From NCBI RefSeq assembly GCF_014898055.3, contig NW_023601754.1, positions 48,229,013-48,293,012 on the forward strand: 64,000 nt of DNA, in the 5' to 3' direction. Both the position numbers and the translations under genes were made by a program. The DNA comes from Talpa occidentalis (Eukaryota; Chordata; Mammalia; Eulipotyphla; Talpidae). Positions 1 to 23,285 of this stretch are shown in pieces (within the stretch, counting starts at the first letter, position 1; each line of letters starts with the position of its first letter). A model generated the notes under the pieces. It made no database searches and was not told the DNA's origin. It saw only the letters and a list, made by a program, of their open reading frames with translations.

Positions 1-1854
1 TGCTCAGGGGTGTCGTGAGGGGGTGTGGCTTCCGGAGCCGGCAGGGGATAAACAGAGTAAAACTGCGCTTGTGTGTGTGCCTCCGGGGGAGCGGCCCTTT
101 AGGCCCACCCCAGGGCGTGTGGGGTCCGATGCTTCCTCCAGCTCGTGTCAGAACTTGTGGGAACGTCTGGCCACAGCTGGAGAGGCACAATGTCCCCGGG
201 GTTGAGCACGCATGTTGGGATGAACATCAGAATCCCCTTTTCTTCCCCCCAGTTCCTACGGACTCTACTCCCGCCTGGATGCGATCAGGCATCAGCTGAC
301 GGCAGTGGCTGGTTTTCGCCCCACAGTGGTGAGTAGGTGCCAGGCCTCTTTATTTGTCCCCTTACTTGGTTAGCGACAACTTACAGGTTTTACATTGACA
401 TTCCAGGGGCTGTAGAGCATCTCTCATTTCAGGTCTTGTGTTTTAAAACCTAAAATATTCCCAAGGCTTAAACTGGCGGAACTGAGGTGCTGGAGCTGCC
501 CCATCCTGCAGCAGGGCTGGTCTCTCTCCCACCTGCTGCTCCACCACAGGCCAGCTCTGGCTGGGGCCCCAGAGCCCTGCAGCCTCCCTTTTATGCGTAC
601 CTCCTGGATGCTAGACTGGCACAGTTGGGTGTGAGCTAAGAGCTGATTTCGTGTTAAATGATCCAGTCAGCCATAGGACTGAAAAATTGTCCAGTGAATC
701 TTGTGGGCCTGGCACCCTAAAAGAGGATAAAAGCCAGGGCTGGAGCAGTTGAGAGACATCGTTCTAACCTCTGAAGAGAGAAAGGAAAAGTCTGTTCCTG
801 GCGTCTGAAGAAAGAAGGAAAGAAGCATCCAGCAGCCGACCCCTGAGGGAAGAAGACCTCTGTCAGGCCGGGCCTCTGGTAACGTCTCACATCTCCTGAA
901 AGGCCCTGGGCCTGGTGTCACAAAGAGGTCTTTGTTGGTGTTGTCCAGCCTGTCACAAAGAGCTGTTAACACTTGGTGTCTCTGCCATCCCCTCTGGGGG
1001 ACCAGCAGTGACCATCACTACTAGACCATCACTACTGAATAGCTCCTGGTGGTCTGCCCTGGTGACCACTCCTGGTGGTCACTCCTGGTGACCATTGCTG
1101 GCTAGTGCTGTCCAGCTCTACTGACAGGTGACTGGCACTCTTCTTTGCTTCTGGTGGACACTGTCTGGGTGAGGCAGCCGCCACCTGTGGTGACAGTAAG
1201 TTCTTTGTTTGCCCTATTTAAAAAATAAACCCCATGGTTGCTGTTTTTGGAGCCCCAGGTCTCTTGCAATTGCCCATCGTGGGTAAGATGCCAGAGCGCC
1301 CCATCCTCTGTTGCATTGACTGTAGCCCATGGATATTGTATTGTTGGAGCCCTTGGTTTTGCTTTTTGGCCTTTTTGGGCTGTTGGCTGCTTTCTTGTCT
1401 TGGGTGGATGTCCTGGCACATCTGCCCCACCCCCCACCTTTCAATACGACTCCTAATATTACCTTCACACACTGGTTCTCCAGCTGCCATGCATGTGCTC
1501 ACAGGGTAAATCATTTGAAGCAGGAGTTCCACTCTCAGGGTTGGGGACAGCACCCAGTTTCCTTCCTTCACAGTCTCCGTCACTGAGCTGCCTGAGGTCC
1601 AATTGCTCCAGGAGCGTGGGGTTGGGGTGTACCTCATGCCCTCGTGTCCTTTCTCAGTCACCCCACCTCACCTTCACACAGTAAAGGCAACCTGCACCCC
1701 ACCTGGAATCTCAGTTTTGAGCCCAGCAGACCCCATCCTGGGACACTGAGTCACGGCCCTGGGCAGGATCTTGGGTGCTGAGGGCAGAGCTAGGGAGCGG
1801 GGTAGCCTTGGCTGGAGGGAATGTGTCACTCATGGGGCTCTCCTGTACCCACAG
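1..1854 (+). other. ZNF-A intron 1 (5' part outside window)
   Basis: The first bases (ggggtgtcgtgagg near position 7) match the sequence about 90 nt downstream of the exon 1 donor of ZNF-C (near 22,142). The window therefore seems to open just inside intron 1 of the first zinc-finger gene, with its promoter a little further left. The first 350 bases are GC-rich, like the end of a CpG island. The intron also carries an LTR-like repeat, listed separately. No other gene is seen. Confidence 0.6.
655..1445 (+). repeat. LTR-like dispersed repeat, family A (copy 1)
   Basis: This stretch resembles four other places in the window: 35,725-36,110 and 49,222-49,625 on the same strand, and 44,045-45,115 and 58,745-59,815 on the opposite strand. 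Shared blocks include a ttaacacttggtgtctctg-like motif, the ggctagtgctgtccagctct block and an aataaacccatgg-like polyadenylation region near 1,225-1,237. An AATAAA signal followed by a GT/CT-rich stretch, and CCAAT-type motifs in the longer copies, suggest an endogenous retroviral LTR. No coding retroviral sequence is seen next to it. Exact ends are uncertain. Confidence 0.45.
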
Positions 1855-2023
1855 GTCCTGACTCCCAGGAGTAAGAGCATCCAGGGAAGGAAGAAGTAGT
1901 CGCAGGATCTGGGGATCAGCCTTTGTGGGGCACATTGGACTGACACCCAAGATTTGGGGCACCAGGTGAAGCAGACCAGAGGACATTCAGCTCCCGCGGC
2001 ACGTTCTGAGACTGGAGAGAGTG

Positions 2024-2035
<12 letters not shown>
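1855..2035 (+). CDS. ZNF-A exon 2 with start codon (MEAQ)
   Basis: A pyrimidine-rich tract ending acccacag precedes position 1855. The exon ends ATGGAGGCCCAG, with the donor gtgacg at 2036. The start codon is 2024-2026 and only four codons (Met-Glu-Ala-Gln) are coding; the rest is 5' UTR. The paralogous exons of ZNF-B (13,850-14,000) and ZNF-C (23,696-23,848) align with it. It ends in phase 0, which joins in frame to the KRAB-A exon. Confidence 0.75.
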
Positions 2036-9251
<7,216 letters not shown>

Positions 9252-9470
9252 GCAGGCACTGAGGTCTTTGTGGAAAAGTGTTTACCCCCACCTCTTAGCT
9301 CATGTTCAGTCTCGAAAGTGTTAACTCAGAGAAACGGTTTACATGCTGCATCTGGGAAAGCCTGCTCTTCTCATCTTTGGAAATAAATATGTTGCTGTCC
9401 AGGTTACAGTTGACATTAACCCGAATGTGCATCATTTCCTCCACTGTATCTGTTAAGTGAATAAAGGGTC
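9252..9470 (+). other. ZNF-A 3' UTR with polyadenylation signals
   Basis: Two AATAAA signals follow the stop, at 9382-9387 and 9460-9465. The sequence around the first (catctgggaaagcctgctct upstream) matches the 3' UTR of ZNF-B near 18,785. The true cleavage site is not known. Confidence 0.55.
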
Positions 9471-9751
9471 CCTGAGTTCTCTGTTGAAGAAATCATTGAG
9501 TCAGTTTTATAAATCTATAATCTATATGTGGAATGTTGTATTGAAGGAACAACCAAAAAGGCAAAATACTCATTGCTGGGCTATGAGGATGTTACTGTCA
9601 ATTCTGTTCCTCCTGTTCAGGAGGTTTTGTGGGAAACTGCAGCATCTGCCGTAACCTTTGGAGACGGTGTTACACGAGGCACTTGCACAACAGCCTTAGG
9701 CTGTCAGTCCCTTCATTTATTGATCCACTTTTGTCAAATATACCTTTGTGC

Positions 9752-9952
9752 GCCCCTTAGCACACAGTTGCTTTGTGAGGGCACGTGTCCTGTCTGATCA
9801 TTTTTTCACCACTTAAATTTTAAAATTTAAGGTCCTCGTTTTCAGTAGGCCAATTTCAAGAACTAGGTGGTCCTAAAGACAGGGGTCTTTGCCCCCAAAC
9901 AGCGCAGATAAACAGCCGCCTCTGTAGCTGCTCAGGCTGAAAAGGAGGCAGG
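9752..9952 (+). repeat. Direct repeat, copy 1
   Basis: Matches 10,459-10,661 about 707 bp downstream. Shared blocks include gttgctttgtgag, the cctgtct...atcattttttcac region and the ggtcctcgttttcagtaggc block. The copies differ by scattered substitutions and small indels. Confidence 0.8.
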
Positions 9953-10458
9953 AGTGAAGGATTCAGTGGGAGCAAAACAAGAAGACCCAGGCTGGAGGGG
10001 AGCAGTGGGGTGGAGTCTGTCCGAGGCCGCTCTCCGAGACACTGGGGACCCCACCAGAGAAGCAGATGCTCTGCTCTCCCAGAGGGTAGTGGTTGCTGCA
10101 AGACCTCCAAGGCCGGGCGTGCTGGGTGTGGGGGCTGGAAAGTCCAGGATCACAGTTCCAGGGATGGGATGTTTCAAGTCCTATCTCCTGGGTCATGGAA
10201 GAATCACACTGTGTCCTCCTCCGGTGCAAGCAGGCAGCGAGCTCATAGCCGTTTCTTTTAGGAGGTTGCAGTTGGGTCCACCCTCGTGACCTAGTCACCT
10301 CTCTAAGATTATACTTGGGATTAAGTTTCAAGCTAAGAATTTGGGGATAACAATCATTCATTTCTTAACAGAACAGGAAAATCACTCCAAGGCACTAGGG
10401 TTTCTTGTTCCGGAGTCCGGTAATTCCAGGCGCTGGAAGGGGCCTCTTTGCCACCTGA

Positions 10459-10661
10459 AGCCCCTTAACATGGGAGTTGCTTTGTGAGAGCACGTGTCCT
10501 GTCTAATCATTTTTTTCACTACTTTAAATCTTAAAATTTAAGGTCCTCGTTTTCAGTAGGCCAATTTCAAGAACTAGGTAATCCTCAAGATAGGGGTCTG
10601 TGCCCCCAAACAGCACAAACAAGCAGCCACCTCTAGCTGTTGAGGCTGAAAAGGAGGCAGG
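10459..10661 (+). repeat. Direct repeat, copy 2
   Basis: Second copy of the 9,752-9,952 block, in the same orientation. About 500 bp of unrelated sequence lies between them. Confidence 0.8.
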
Positions 10662-10883
10662 CAGACAAACTGATGTCATTCTCGGTGTCCAGAGACTTCC
10701 ATCACAGCGCTGGCTAAATGGTGTATTTCTGAGCACAGATGAAGTTACATACTGGTCTGGAAAGTGAATGAATTGGATACAAGACTTTATCCTTTGGGGA
10801 ATGAGCTGTGGGAAGCATTTTCAGTCACAGATGGTCTCCCCCACAGGGTATGATCACAGATTGAATAACAGTCTAAAATGGGC

Positions 10884-11135
10884 AGAGCTCCCTGGTGGCA
10901 CAGGATTTACACAGCACTATCAAGCTATGGCCAGCCAGAGCAGCATGAGTTCCATCCTGCCTGCCCGGAAGCAACCCACATGGTGCAGCCGACCTCTCCT
11001 TTCTCCCCCACTGCTCCCCTCAGCAGTGTATTTCAGTTGATCCGCCTGTTCTGCTCCCCACTCTGTGGTGAATCCTCTCACCCCGCACCAGTAGCCTACA
11101 CACCAGTTCTTATATGCATAAATAAATTTTTTAAA
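10884..11135 (+). mobile_element. tRNA-derived SINE (older type)
   Basis: Head agctccctggtggcacagg, body cacatggtgcagccgacctc, tail atgcataaataaat. It stands tail-to-tail with an antisense copy that starts six bases downstream. Confidence 0.85.
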
Positions 11136-11140
11136 GAGTT

Positions 11141-11402
11141 GTTTTTTTTTTAAGTATGCATATAAGAACCAGGGTACAGGCCAGAGGTGTGTGGAGGGGG
11201 GTGAGAGGATTCACCACAGACAGAGTTGAGCAGAACAGGTGGATTGACTGAATTCCACTGTTGACTGGAGCAGCGGGTGAGGCAGGAGAGGTCTGCTGCG
11301 CCATGTGGGTAACTCCCTGGCCAGGTATCCATCTCATGCTGCAGTGGTTGCGGTTAGCTTCATAGTGCTGTGTCTTAAGCCCTTGTGCTACCAGGGAGAC
11401 CC
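11141..11402 (-). mobile_element. tRNA-derived SINE, antisense
   Basis: Starts on + with a T run and taagtatgcatataagaacc (reverse of the SINE tail) and ends gtgctaccagggagaccc (reverse of the head). With the preceding copy it forms a large inverted repeat. Confidence 0.85.
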
Positions 11403-12098
11403 AATAAATAAATCTTAAAAAAAAAGTGAGCAGAGCAGAAATGAAATTCTCATGATAAATAAAAAGGAGGACAAGAATCTTAGTCTCTAGGAATGGAGAA
11501 CAGAGGAGGTGGTGGTGAGATACCTGAGGGTTGGCCTTGAAAATGCCTTTGTTTTTCCTCATCCCCTCACCCCTGACCGTGGCCACCCTTTCCAAGCTCG
11601 AGCTCCACCGGTAGCTGCTGTCCTGAGAATGTGCTTTTGCTTCCTTTTTCTTTCTCCTAGGAGAGGGAGACGCAGGCCTGACTCCGACTTATTTTTCCTC
11701 ATTTCTCCTGTAGTTAGTGCACTTCTCCTGGTGACCTGTTCATGTCTTGTTCACAGGAAAAGCACTGGGAACTGGCCACGCCGTGCTGTCTCGGGTCATC
11801 CTGAAACCCTAAATGATTCACACTGTTGTGTAGACCCCCTAGCTGGCGTGGGTTGGCGCGTGTGCGTGTGAGCGCTCATGTACGAATATTAACTGGCTAA
11901 CAGGCCTTGGACAGTTTTTCTGCATAGCTCTGGATGAAAACAACTCATACCGCCCGTGTTTGCCTTGTGACGCGAGCGACTCTGAAAATGTACGCAGGTG
12001 CTGAGAAAGGTGCTCACCGTGGCGCCTTCTCCCCGCTGCTGCCCACCTCTGGCCCCTGGCCCCAAACCTGTCCCCGCGTTTCCGTACGTCCGTTTGTG

Positions 12099-12110
12099 AA
12101 CATGGCCGCC
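12099..12110 (+). promoter_or_regulatory. YY1-like site, ZNF-B promoter
   Basis: aacatggccgcc resembles the YY1 consensus with an ATGGC core. The same motif sits at 21,585-21,596 in the ZNF-C island. Confidence 0.45.
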
Positions 12111-12546
12111 GCCAGGCTGCGCGCTCTGGGCGCAGACATATTGTCTCCTGGGGCCCCGCGGGAAACGCCGTCAGCGGGGCGTTCCAGGACTTTTGTCCTC
12201 CGCGGCCGCCGTAGGCGCCGCCTGGATCCCCGGCCGGGCGGGCGGCTACAGGAACCCGCGGGAAAGCAGAGTTCGGCCCCACGGGTCGGTGTCGGGAAAG
12301 TTAGTGCGCGGGTTGGGGCCCGAAGTTGGGTTTTGAAAGTGGAGGTTTGTGTTGGGACGCGGAGACCGGGGCCGCGTTGGTCCGGACGTGGGATCGGAGG
12401 AGTCGGTGGACAGCGCCTGCCCGGGATTTGCCGGGACCCGGACGCTCGTGTGCGGGGCTGGGTTCCGGGGTCCCAACGGCGCTGGAGGCCGTCGAGGTCA
12501 TCGTCTTGGTCTCCACGTCAGGATGCAGCGGTGTCTCCGGGGAAAC
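12111..12546 (+). other. ZNF-B noncoding exon 1 (5' end uncertain)
   Basis: The 3' edge is supported by the donor aaac|gtgggt at 12,546/12,547. The paralogous donor of ZNF-C is aaac|gtgagt at 22,054/22,055, preceded by the same ggtgtctccggg block. The transcription start is not visible, so the left edge is a guess. Confidence 0.45.
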
Positions 12547-13849
12547 GTGGGTGACTTGGGTTTGGGGACCACCCCAGGGGCTCCTGGGGTAGGGGGTTGT
12601 TGGGGCGGGGCTGCTGCCGAGGCCGTGCGTGGGTTCTGGGGTGATAAGAGGTGAAGTGAGGGTCGTGAGGACGTCCGCACCCCCGGCTGGGGCGGAGTTG
12701 GGGCTCCCCGCGGGGTCGTAGGGAAGCGACTCTTCAACTTTATCTGGGCTCCCAGAGGGGGACTCATCCGCGACGTCCCGCGTCCTATATGGGGTGTGGA
12801 TGATTTTGCACGCGTGATGACGCTGCTGTGGCCCCAGAGGCCCACCGTGTCTCTGTCTGCAGAAAACGCGCCCTTCCCTCCATGCCCTCCCCACCTGTCA
12901 ACATGCCACCCCCACTTTGTCCTTTTCTAACGCAGCCTTCATTTTATTTGGTGTCCACCCATCTGGAAGGGGCCTGTTAGGAAGTTCTGGTGTCCTTCCA
13001 TCATGGTGGTTGGAGTTCCCCGAGGCTCAGATTGAATTATCTTGAAATAAGATGAAGTTTCAGTCACTTCCCTCCCCCCACCTCAGGGAATTAAGATCCT
13101 GTGTCGCAAGCCTGTTTTTTGTTTGTTTTTTTTTTGTTGTTGTTGTTCTTTATCATCCGAGAATCATTTCTGATTACTGGAGTTTTCTTAGTTGCTCCTG
13201 TATTTTGTCTTGCATGAATGCCATTGTACATCATGCACTCAGAACGAGTTTTTAAGCTTATTTTATGTTTTGCAATTTTTAATGTCAGGCTTTCTTTGCT
13301 CAGGACCATAGTATGATCCTGCCCAGGACTATGATCAGACTGAGTTATGTGTTTTTCCGTAGGAGTATGTTTTTTCTTCTCTGGTCTGTGCGAGGTAAAG
13401 CAAGTGTATTCCGCGGCTATCTACGCAGTGTTGCAGAATATGCCACAGAAGGTGTCTCCACGTGGCCTTCCCTGCCCTCATTTTTGCACCCTCATCTCAG
13501 ATGTCTTCTGGGGGAAATTGTTTCCAGACTGTGAGCCAATGCGATGAGGGAGGGCTGCTACTGGGAGAGCTGGCAGGTGAGAACCAGTAACACCCAAATT
13601 GCATTTGTGTCAAATAGGGCTGTCCCCATCAGAGTGATCCCTTCACTTGTGGGATCTGATGGTGCCTCCCGGTAGATCATGTCAAAATTAAGTTGAATTG
13701 TAGGCCCCTTAAAATGTCCAATGTTGACTATATCAAGAAAAAATACTAAAGTACCCCGGTGGTGTTCTGAGGGCCTCCTCCCTATTACATTTATTCCCAC
13801 CTGCCCTGGTCAGGAATGTGCCGATCATGGGATTTTCCTGCACCCGCAG
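12547..13849 (+). other. ZNF-B intron 1
   Basis: GC-rich beginning, then AT-rich sequence with a GTT/T run near 13,112-13,150. It ends in gcacccgcag at 13,849, the acceptor of exon 2. No gene is recognised. Confidence 0.6.
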
Positions 13850-13994
13850 GGCCTGACTCCTGGGAGGGAGGAAGAATTTTGGGACCTGGGGATCAGCCTT
13901 TGACCGAAGACTGCGATTCGGGGCAGCAGGTGGAGCAGATCCAGAGGACACGCTTCAGGGCAGCTCGGGCGGCGGGTTCTGAGGCTGGAGAGTG

Positions 13995-14000
<6 letters not shown>
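13850..14000 (+). CDS. ZNF-B exon 2 with start codon (ME)
   Basis: Acceptor acccgcag precedes 13,850; the exon aligns with ZNF-A 1855-2035 and ZNF-C 23,696-23,848. The start codon is 13,995-13,997. Both paralogs continue with two more codons and the donor CAG|gtgacg. Here that stretch is missing, and the next possible donor is ATGGAG|gtgcct at 14,001. Splicing there keeps the frame and would start the protein Met-Glu then KRAB-A. If this weak donor is not used, translation of KRAB-A from this ATG would fail. Confidence 0.55.
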
Positions 14001-18729
<4,729 letters not shown>

Positions 18730-21450
18730 TGTTTACTGTAACTTCCTAGCTCATATTGCTGGATACATATAAAATCAGAGGCACTGCATCTGGGAAACCT
18801 GCTCTTCTCATCTCATGAATTATATACATTGTTAAGATAATAGTTGATGTTAATCCAAATATGCACAGGCTTTGCTTTTGTGCCAATTAAATGAAGAAGC
18901 CTGATTTCATCTATATGCAGGAAATAAGTATGTGAATTTTTAAAACATACGATGTAATCAGTATGAGGAATGTTGGTTGAATGCAAAACTACATGTGGCT
19001 TATATTGCAGTTGTGTGAAGTAAGACATGTTTATAACAATTCTGCTTTCCTGTACAAGGTGAAGTTTAACTGAAAACTGGAATGTCTACCCTAGAACTAG
19101 GTATTTATAGTTTGCAAAGGGACTTATGAAACAGCAGCCTTAGATGGGTCACTCCATAATTTCCCAAGTAGTTGTCAGTTCCACCTTTGTGCCTGGTCCT
19201 GTTCAGGAACCCGAGACTCAGTGGGGAGCAGAACAATAGGCCTGTGGTCCTGAGGAGAGAAGTGGGGTGGTTGGGTGTTCCAGTGATCCATTTACACCCC
19301 TGCTCATGGAGTTTAGAATGTAGCTGTCTTCACTAGGTGAAATAGACACTTGCTTAGATCGTTGTGTTGCTACAAGAGAATCCCCTGGAATGGGTGCTTT
19401 GTAAAATCAAAAGTATGTTAATCTCGTTTTAGTCAGGGAGTCTATAAAGCCCCAGCTGCTGATGTTCATTACATCAGCTGATGTTCATTGTATCTTGGTT
19501 CATAAAAAACACCCACCCTCATGTCCTCACCTGGGGAAATGTCCAGGTTGCTCTCTGCTTTGTCTACCGTGAGGAAAATACTCCCTTGTTGTGGGCTCCA
19601 CCCTCATGACAGTCACCTCCCTAAGGCCTCACCTCTTAATGTCACATTTGGAATTGAGTTTAAATATATGGATTTGGAGGAAAAGAAACACTTCCTAGCA
19701 TATACAAAAAATTGCTTCAAGACTAATGAGTACATTGAGAGACAGGCATGGAAAGGCAGGTCAAGAACACATTGTCTCTCTCAAAAGTGTGTAATTACAC
19801 ATTTAACGGTATAAATTGGGCAGAGCAGGAAAGGAATGATAACAAAGGAGGACAAGAATCTTAGTCTTTATAAATGGAGGGGAGCCGAGGAGATGGCAGA
19901 TGAGACGACCCCCCCACCCCCAGGGGCTGGCTTTGAATAAGACTTTGCGTTGTCTCCTGGCCTCTGGCCTCTCACTGACAGCTGCCATCATTTCAGAGAC
20001 ACCAGCTCCACTGGTAGCTGCTGAATTAAAACATCTGCTTTCTCTCTTTTTTTTTTCCATTCTCCTGGGAGAGAGAAACTGGCCTGTCTCTATCCAGATT
20101 GTTTTTCCTCATTTCTCTCCTACGGTTAATCCTCTTGTCCAAGTCACCTGTCCATGTCTTTCTCACAGAAAAAGTACTGGGAACTGGCCATGCTGTGGCT
20201 GTCTCGGTTCATCCTGAAACCACAGGTGAGGTAATTCACATCCACGGTAGAGCACTATCCTAAGCCAAACACAGCAATTCACACTGAGGGGCCTTCAGTG
20301 ACCAAAACAGCTGAGAACAGCTTTGCTGGACCTTTCACTGTGGTGAGGGAGAGACAAATGAATTCTAAATTGTTCTAGAAGAAAAAGCCTAGGAATAGAT
20401 AATGATGTATCATGTTGTGTAAATAGTAGTGGGGGAATCATGCTGTCCCATCCAAGGCTATTCTGGTCTGAAGATCTGAACAAGAATGAGGAACACTGGA
20501 CTCTCCCACTTAAATCATCTGTCACCAGAGAACATTCCACGGCTGTTTCCAATGATCTATAGCGGCATCCTGTCCCAAGTCTGAGAAACACCTGCATGCA
20601 AATTTCTGAGTCAAATTTCTGAGACCTGCTGATCCAGAATCTGCACTGAAACCCAGGACACTGTATTTTGGACCCAAGCCTGAAACCCACTTATATTTGA
20701 AAACCTTCGTCTGAAATCCCCATCATCACACTCACTTTAAAGTAGAATGACACAAGCAGATCTCTCCCACATGGACTCTGTCCCAAGGGACCCCACTGTG
20801 CAGGTCTCATGTCTCCTATTGTGTGTGTGTGTGTGTGTGTGCGCGCCCTGCTCTGGGTGGCCAAGTGAGCAGGTTGCTGGGGCTGGTCAGACCCCAGATG
20901 GATTGCCCTGGCTCTCTACGCCCTGGGGGCCACGTGCTAAATCTACCATTCAGAACTTGACGCCCCAGGACAAAGGGCCCAGCACACATGTCAGGTGCTC
21001 CCACCCTCAGTTTCCTTAGGTTCCAAATAGGGACCCTTCTCCCTCTGACTCCTTGTACCCTCAGTGACTCAGGGCTGAGGCAAACTTGGCAGTGGGCAGG
21101 AGTGGGTCTTGAGTCACATGCCTGGTCGGAAACTCTGTGTTCTGGATACACAGCTTTTATTAGATCATGACTTAGGTGATGAATTTGTTGAGAATCCTTT
21201 TTTCCCCAGGATTGGTGGGTTCCTTGGCCCGTTATGTCTCCTTTCCCTTTTGATACATTCCTCATTGTACCATTTTCAGAGAGTTGATTTTGTATGAATT
21301 TTCTGTAATGTGTTCTGCAGGCCCCCCTGGTTGGCGCGTGTGCGTGTGAGCGCTTAAGTGTGGACATTAACTGGCTAATAGGCCTTGGACACTTCCTCTG
21401 CATAGCTCTGACTGAAAACAACTCACACCGCCCGCTTGACTGTGTTTGCC
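18730..21450. other. ZNF-B 3' UTR and spacer to ZNF-C
   Basis: An ATTAAA signal lies at 18,886-18,891 and is a possible polyadenylation site. Further on are a (GT)n run near 20,819-20,842 and blocks similar to the ZNF-A/ZNF-B spacer: 20,030-20,220 matches 11,600-11,810, and 21,335-21,450 matches 11,848-11,960. No gene is recognised. Confidence 0.6.
20819..20842. repeat. (GT)n microsatellite
   Basis: About eleven GT units ending in gcgcgc, in the spacer upstream of ZNF-C. Confidence 0.9.
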
Positions 21451-21454
21451 TTGT

Positions 21455-22335
21455 GACGCGAGCGACTCTGAAAATGTACGCAGGTGCTGAGAAAGGTGCT
21501 CACCGTGGCGCCTTCTCCCCGCTGCTGCCCACCTCTGGCCCCTGGGCCCAAACCTGTCCCGGTGCTGCCGTACGTCTGTTTTTGAACATGGCCGCCGCCA
21601 GGCCCCTCGCCCTGGGCGCAGACATATTGCCTCCTGCGGCCGCAGGAGAAACGAAGTCGGCGGTGAGTTCCAGGCTTTTGGTCCTCCGCGGCCGCCGTAG
21701 GCGCTGGCTGGGTCCCGGGGCCGCGCCGGCGCCCGCAGGAGCCCGCGGGAAAGCGGCGTCGCGCCCGGCGGGTGTGAGGAGAGTCAGTCAGTGCGCGGTT
21801 GGGGCCCGAAGTTCGGTTTTGAAAGTGGAGGTTTGTGTTGGGTCGCGGGGCGCGCTCGGTCCCGTCGTGGAAGAGGGGAGTCGGGCGGCGGCGCGGAGCT
21901 GGAGGCGTTTCGGGGGCGGCGGCGCCTGAAGTGTTTTCGGGGTCCCGCGCGCTCGTGCGGGCTGGCAGTCCCGGGGTCCCGACGGCGCTGGGGGCGCCTG
22001 AGGGGTCGTCGCCCTGGTCCCCACGTCGGGGTGCAGTGGTGTCTCCGGGAAAACGTGAGTGACTCGGGTTTGGGGATCCCCTGGGGCTCCTGAAGTGGGG
22101 GGCGGGGCTGCTGCTGACGCCGTGGGGGGCGCCTGGAATGTTGAGGGGTGTCGTGAGGTGCGGGGTCGCGGGGCCGGGGTGTTCTTGCCCGGCTGGCGAG
22201 GGGTGCCGGTTGCCGCCCCGGTGGAGTCTCACCTCGGGGGTGGCGGGCGGGCGAGACGCGCTCCACCTGCGCGCGCCGCTGGCAGAGCCCAGTGGGTACA
22301 CTCGGGGCGCCCTGGGGAGGCGACTCGTCGCTGTT
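21455..22335 (+). promoter_or_regulatory. CpG-island promoter of ZNF-C
   Basis: CpG-dense segment homologous to 11,930-12,760. It carries the YY1-like aacatggccgcc at 21,585-21,596 and the shared gcgcagacatattg motif. Its 3' part (22,138-22,175) matches the first bases of the window. Noncoding exon 1 lies inside. Confidence 0.75.
21597..22054 (+). other. ZNF-C noncoding exon 1 (5' end uncertain)
   Basis: The 3' edge is defined by the good donor aaac|gtgagt at 22,054/22,055. The transcription start is not visible. Confidence 0.5.
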
Positions 22336-22407
22336 TTTCAGTAGACCTTCGTCAGCCGAGGTAGTTCCAGTTCCCATTGCTCAGATGGATATTAGGTATA
22401 TGGTGCT

Positions 22408-22650
22408 CCTGCCACCCAGCCAGCCGCCCACCAGCACCCACCACCCAGCTACCCGCCACCCACCATTCACCCAGCTACCCACCACCCACCATTCACCCAG
22501 CTACCCGCCACCCAGCCGCCCGGCCACCCCCCAGCCACCCACCAGCCACCCAGCTACCCACCAAGCCACTCACCACCCAACCACCTGGCCACCCATCCAA
22601 CCACCCACCAGCCAACCAGCTACCCACCAAGCCACCCACCACCCAGCCAT
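22408..22650. repeat. CCA-rich minisatellite
   Basis: Degenerate tandem repeats of blocks like ccacccagctacc and ccacccaccattcacc over about 240 bp. The + strand is almost free of G, giving extreme strand asymmetry. It lies right after the ZNF-C CpG island and is absent from the equivalent place in ZNF-B. Confidence 0.9.
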
Positions 22651-23042
22651 GCGTCCTTGTAAAATCTGAGATTCTGGGAGAGCATTACCCCCTTCGGCCA
22701 GTACTTTCTTGAAATTTTTTTTCTCTGTGAATGGTGCTTTCTGACAGTAACATTTGTTTTGTGTTGCACTTGCTGTTGTCTGTAACATTTCTATCTCAGC
22801 CTGTGGACTCAAGTCTGCAATAGAAAGTGGAAAGTGGGGTGGCAGTGGGCATCTTTGTCTTGTTGCTAACCCCTAAAATGAACGTGGGTACTCTCAGGTA
22901 ACATGGGCTCGGGGCTTCATCCAGCTGTTCACATTTAACAGTTTAAAGATTTTCACAGTATTCTTTCAGTTTAAAAAAAAAAAAACCCAAAACCCTGTGT
23001 TTTACCAGAGTGCTCTCTCTCACTAATACTTACTATTATGAC

Positions 23043-23285
23043 TTTTTTTTTAAAGATTTATTTTTTAATTTATGAATACAAGAGCTGGGGTGCAGGCCAG
23101 GGGTGCTGGGGGTGAGAGGATTCATCAAAGACAGAGTGGGGAGCAGAACAAGTGGAGCTACTGAAATCCACTGCTGAGGGGAGCAGCAGGGAGACAGGAG
23201 AGGTCTGCTGCGCCGTGTGGGTAGCTCCCTGGCGGAGGATGCCAATAGCTTGCTAGTCCTGAGACTTAACCCTTTGTGCCACTGC
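23043..23285 (-). mobile_element. tRNA-derived SINE, antisense
   Basis: Opens with a T run and taaagatttatt, includes acaagagctggggtgcaggcc, and ends ccctttgtgccactgc where the head is degraded. Confidence 0.8.

Larger units (their letters stand above)
9471..11900. other. Spacer between ZNF-A and ZNF-B
   Basis: Non-coding spacer. It holds a direct repeat of about 200 bp (9,752-9,952 and 10,459-10,661) and two SINEs in opposite orientation (10,884-11,402). Near 10,275-10,345 and again at 19,590-19,690 is a ccaccctcatgac...cacctc remnant of an old dispersed repeat. The stretch 11,600-11,810 matches 20,030-20,220 upstream of ZNF-C, so the spacer belongs to the tandem zinc-finger repeat unit. 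Confidence 0.6.
11930..12760 (+). promoter_or_regulatory. CpG-island promoter of ZNF-B
   Basis: GC-rich, CpG-dense segment starting with the gtgacgcgagcgactctg block, also found at the ZNF-C island (21,455 onward). It contains a YY1-like site aacatggccgcc at 12,099-12,110, placed equally in both islands. The island holds noncoding exon 1. No TATA box is evident, as expected for this promoter class. Confidence 0.75.

Noticed and set aside
21423..22301. Antisense open frame of 292 codons at the ZNF-C island
   Set aside because: Pro/Arg-rich composition from CpG-island sequence; it conflicts with exon 1 and its donor.
22408..22650. CRISPR-like repeat array
   Set aside because: Repeats are degenerate CCA-rich units without constant spacers in a mammalian intron; this is a minisatellite.
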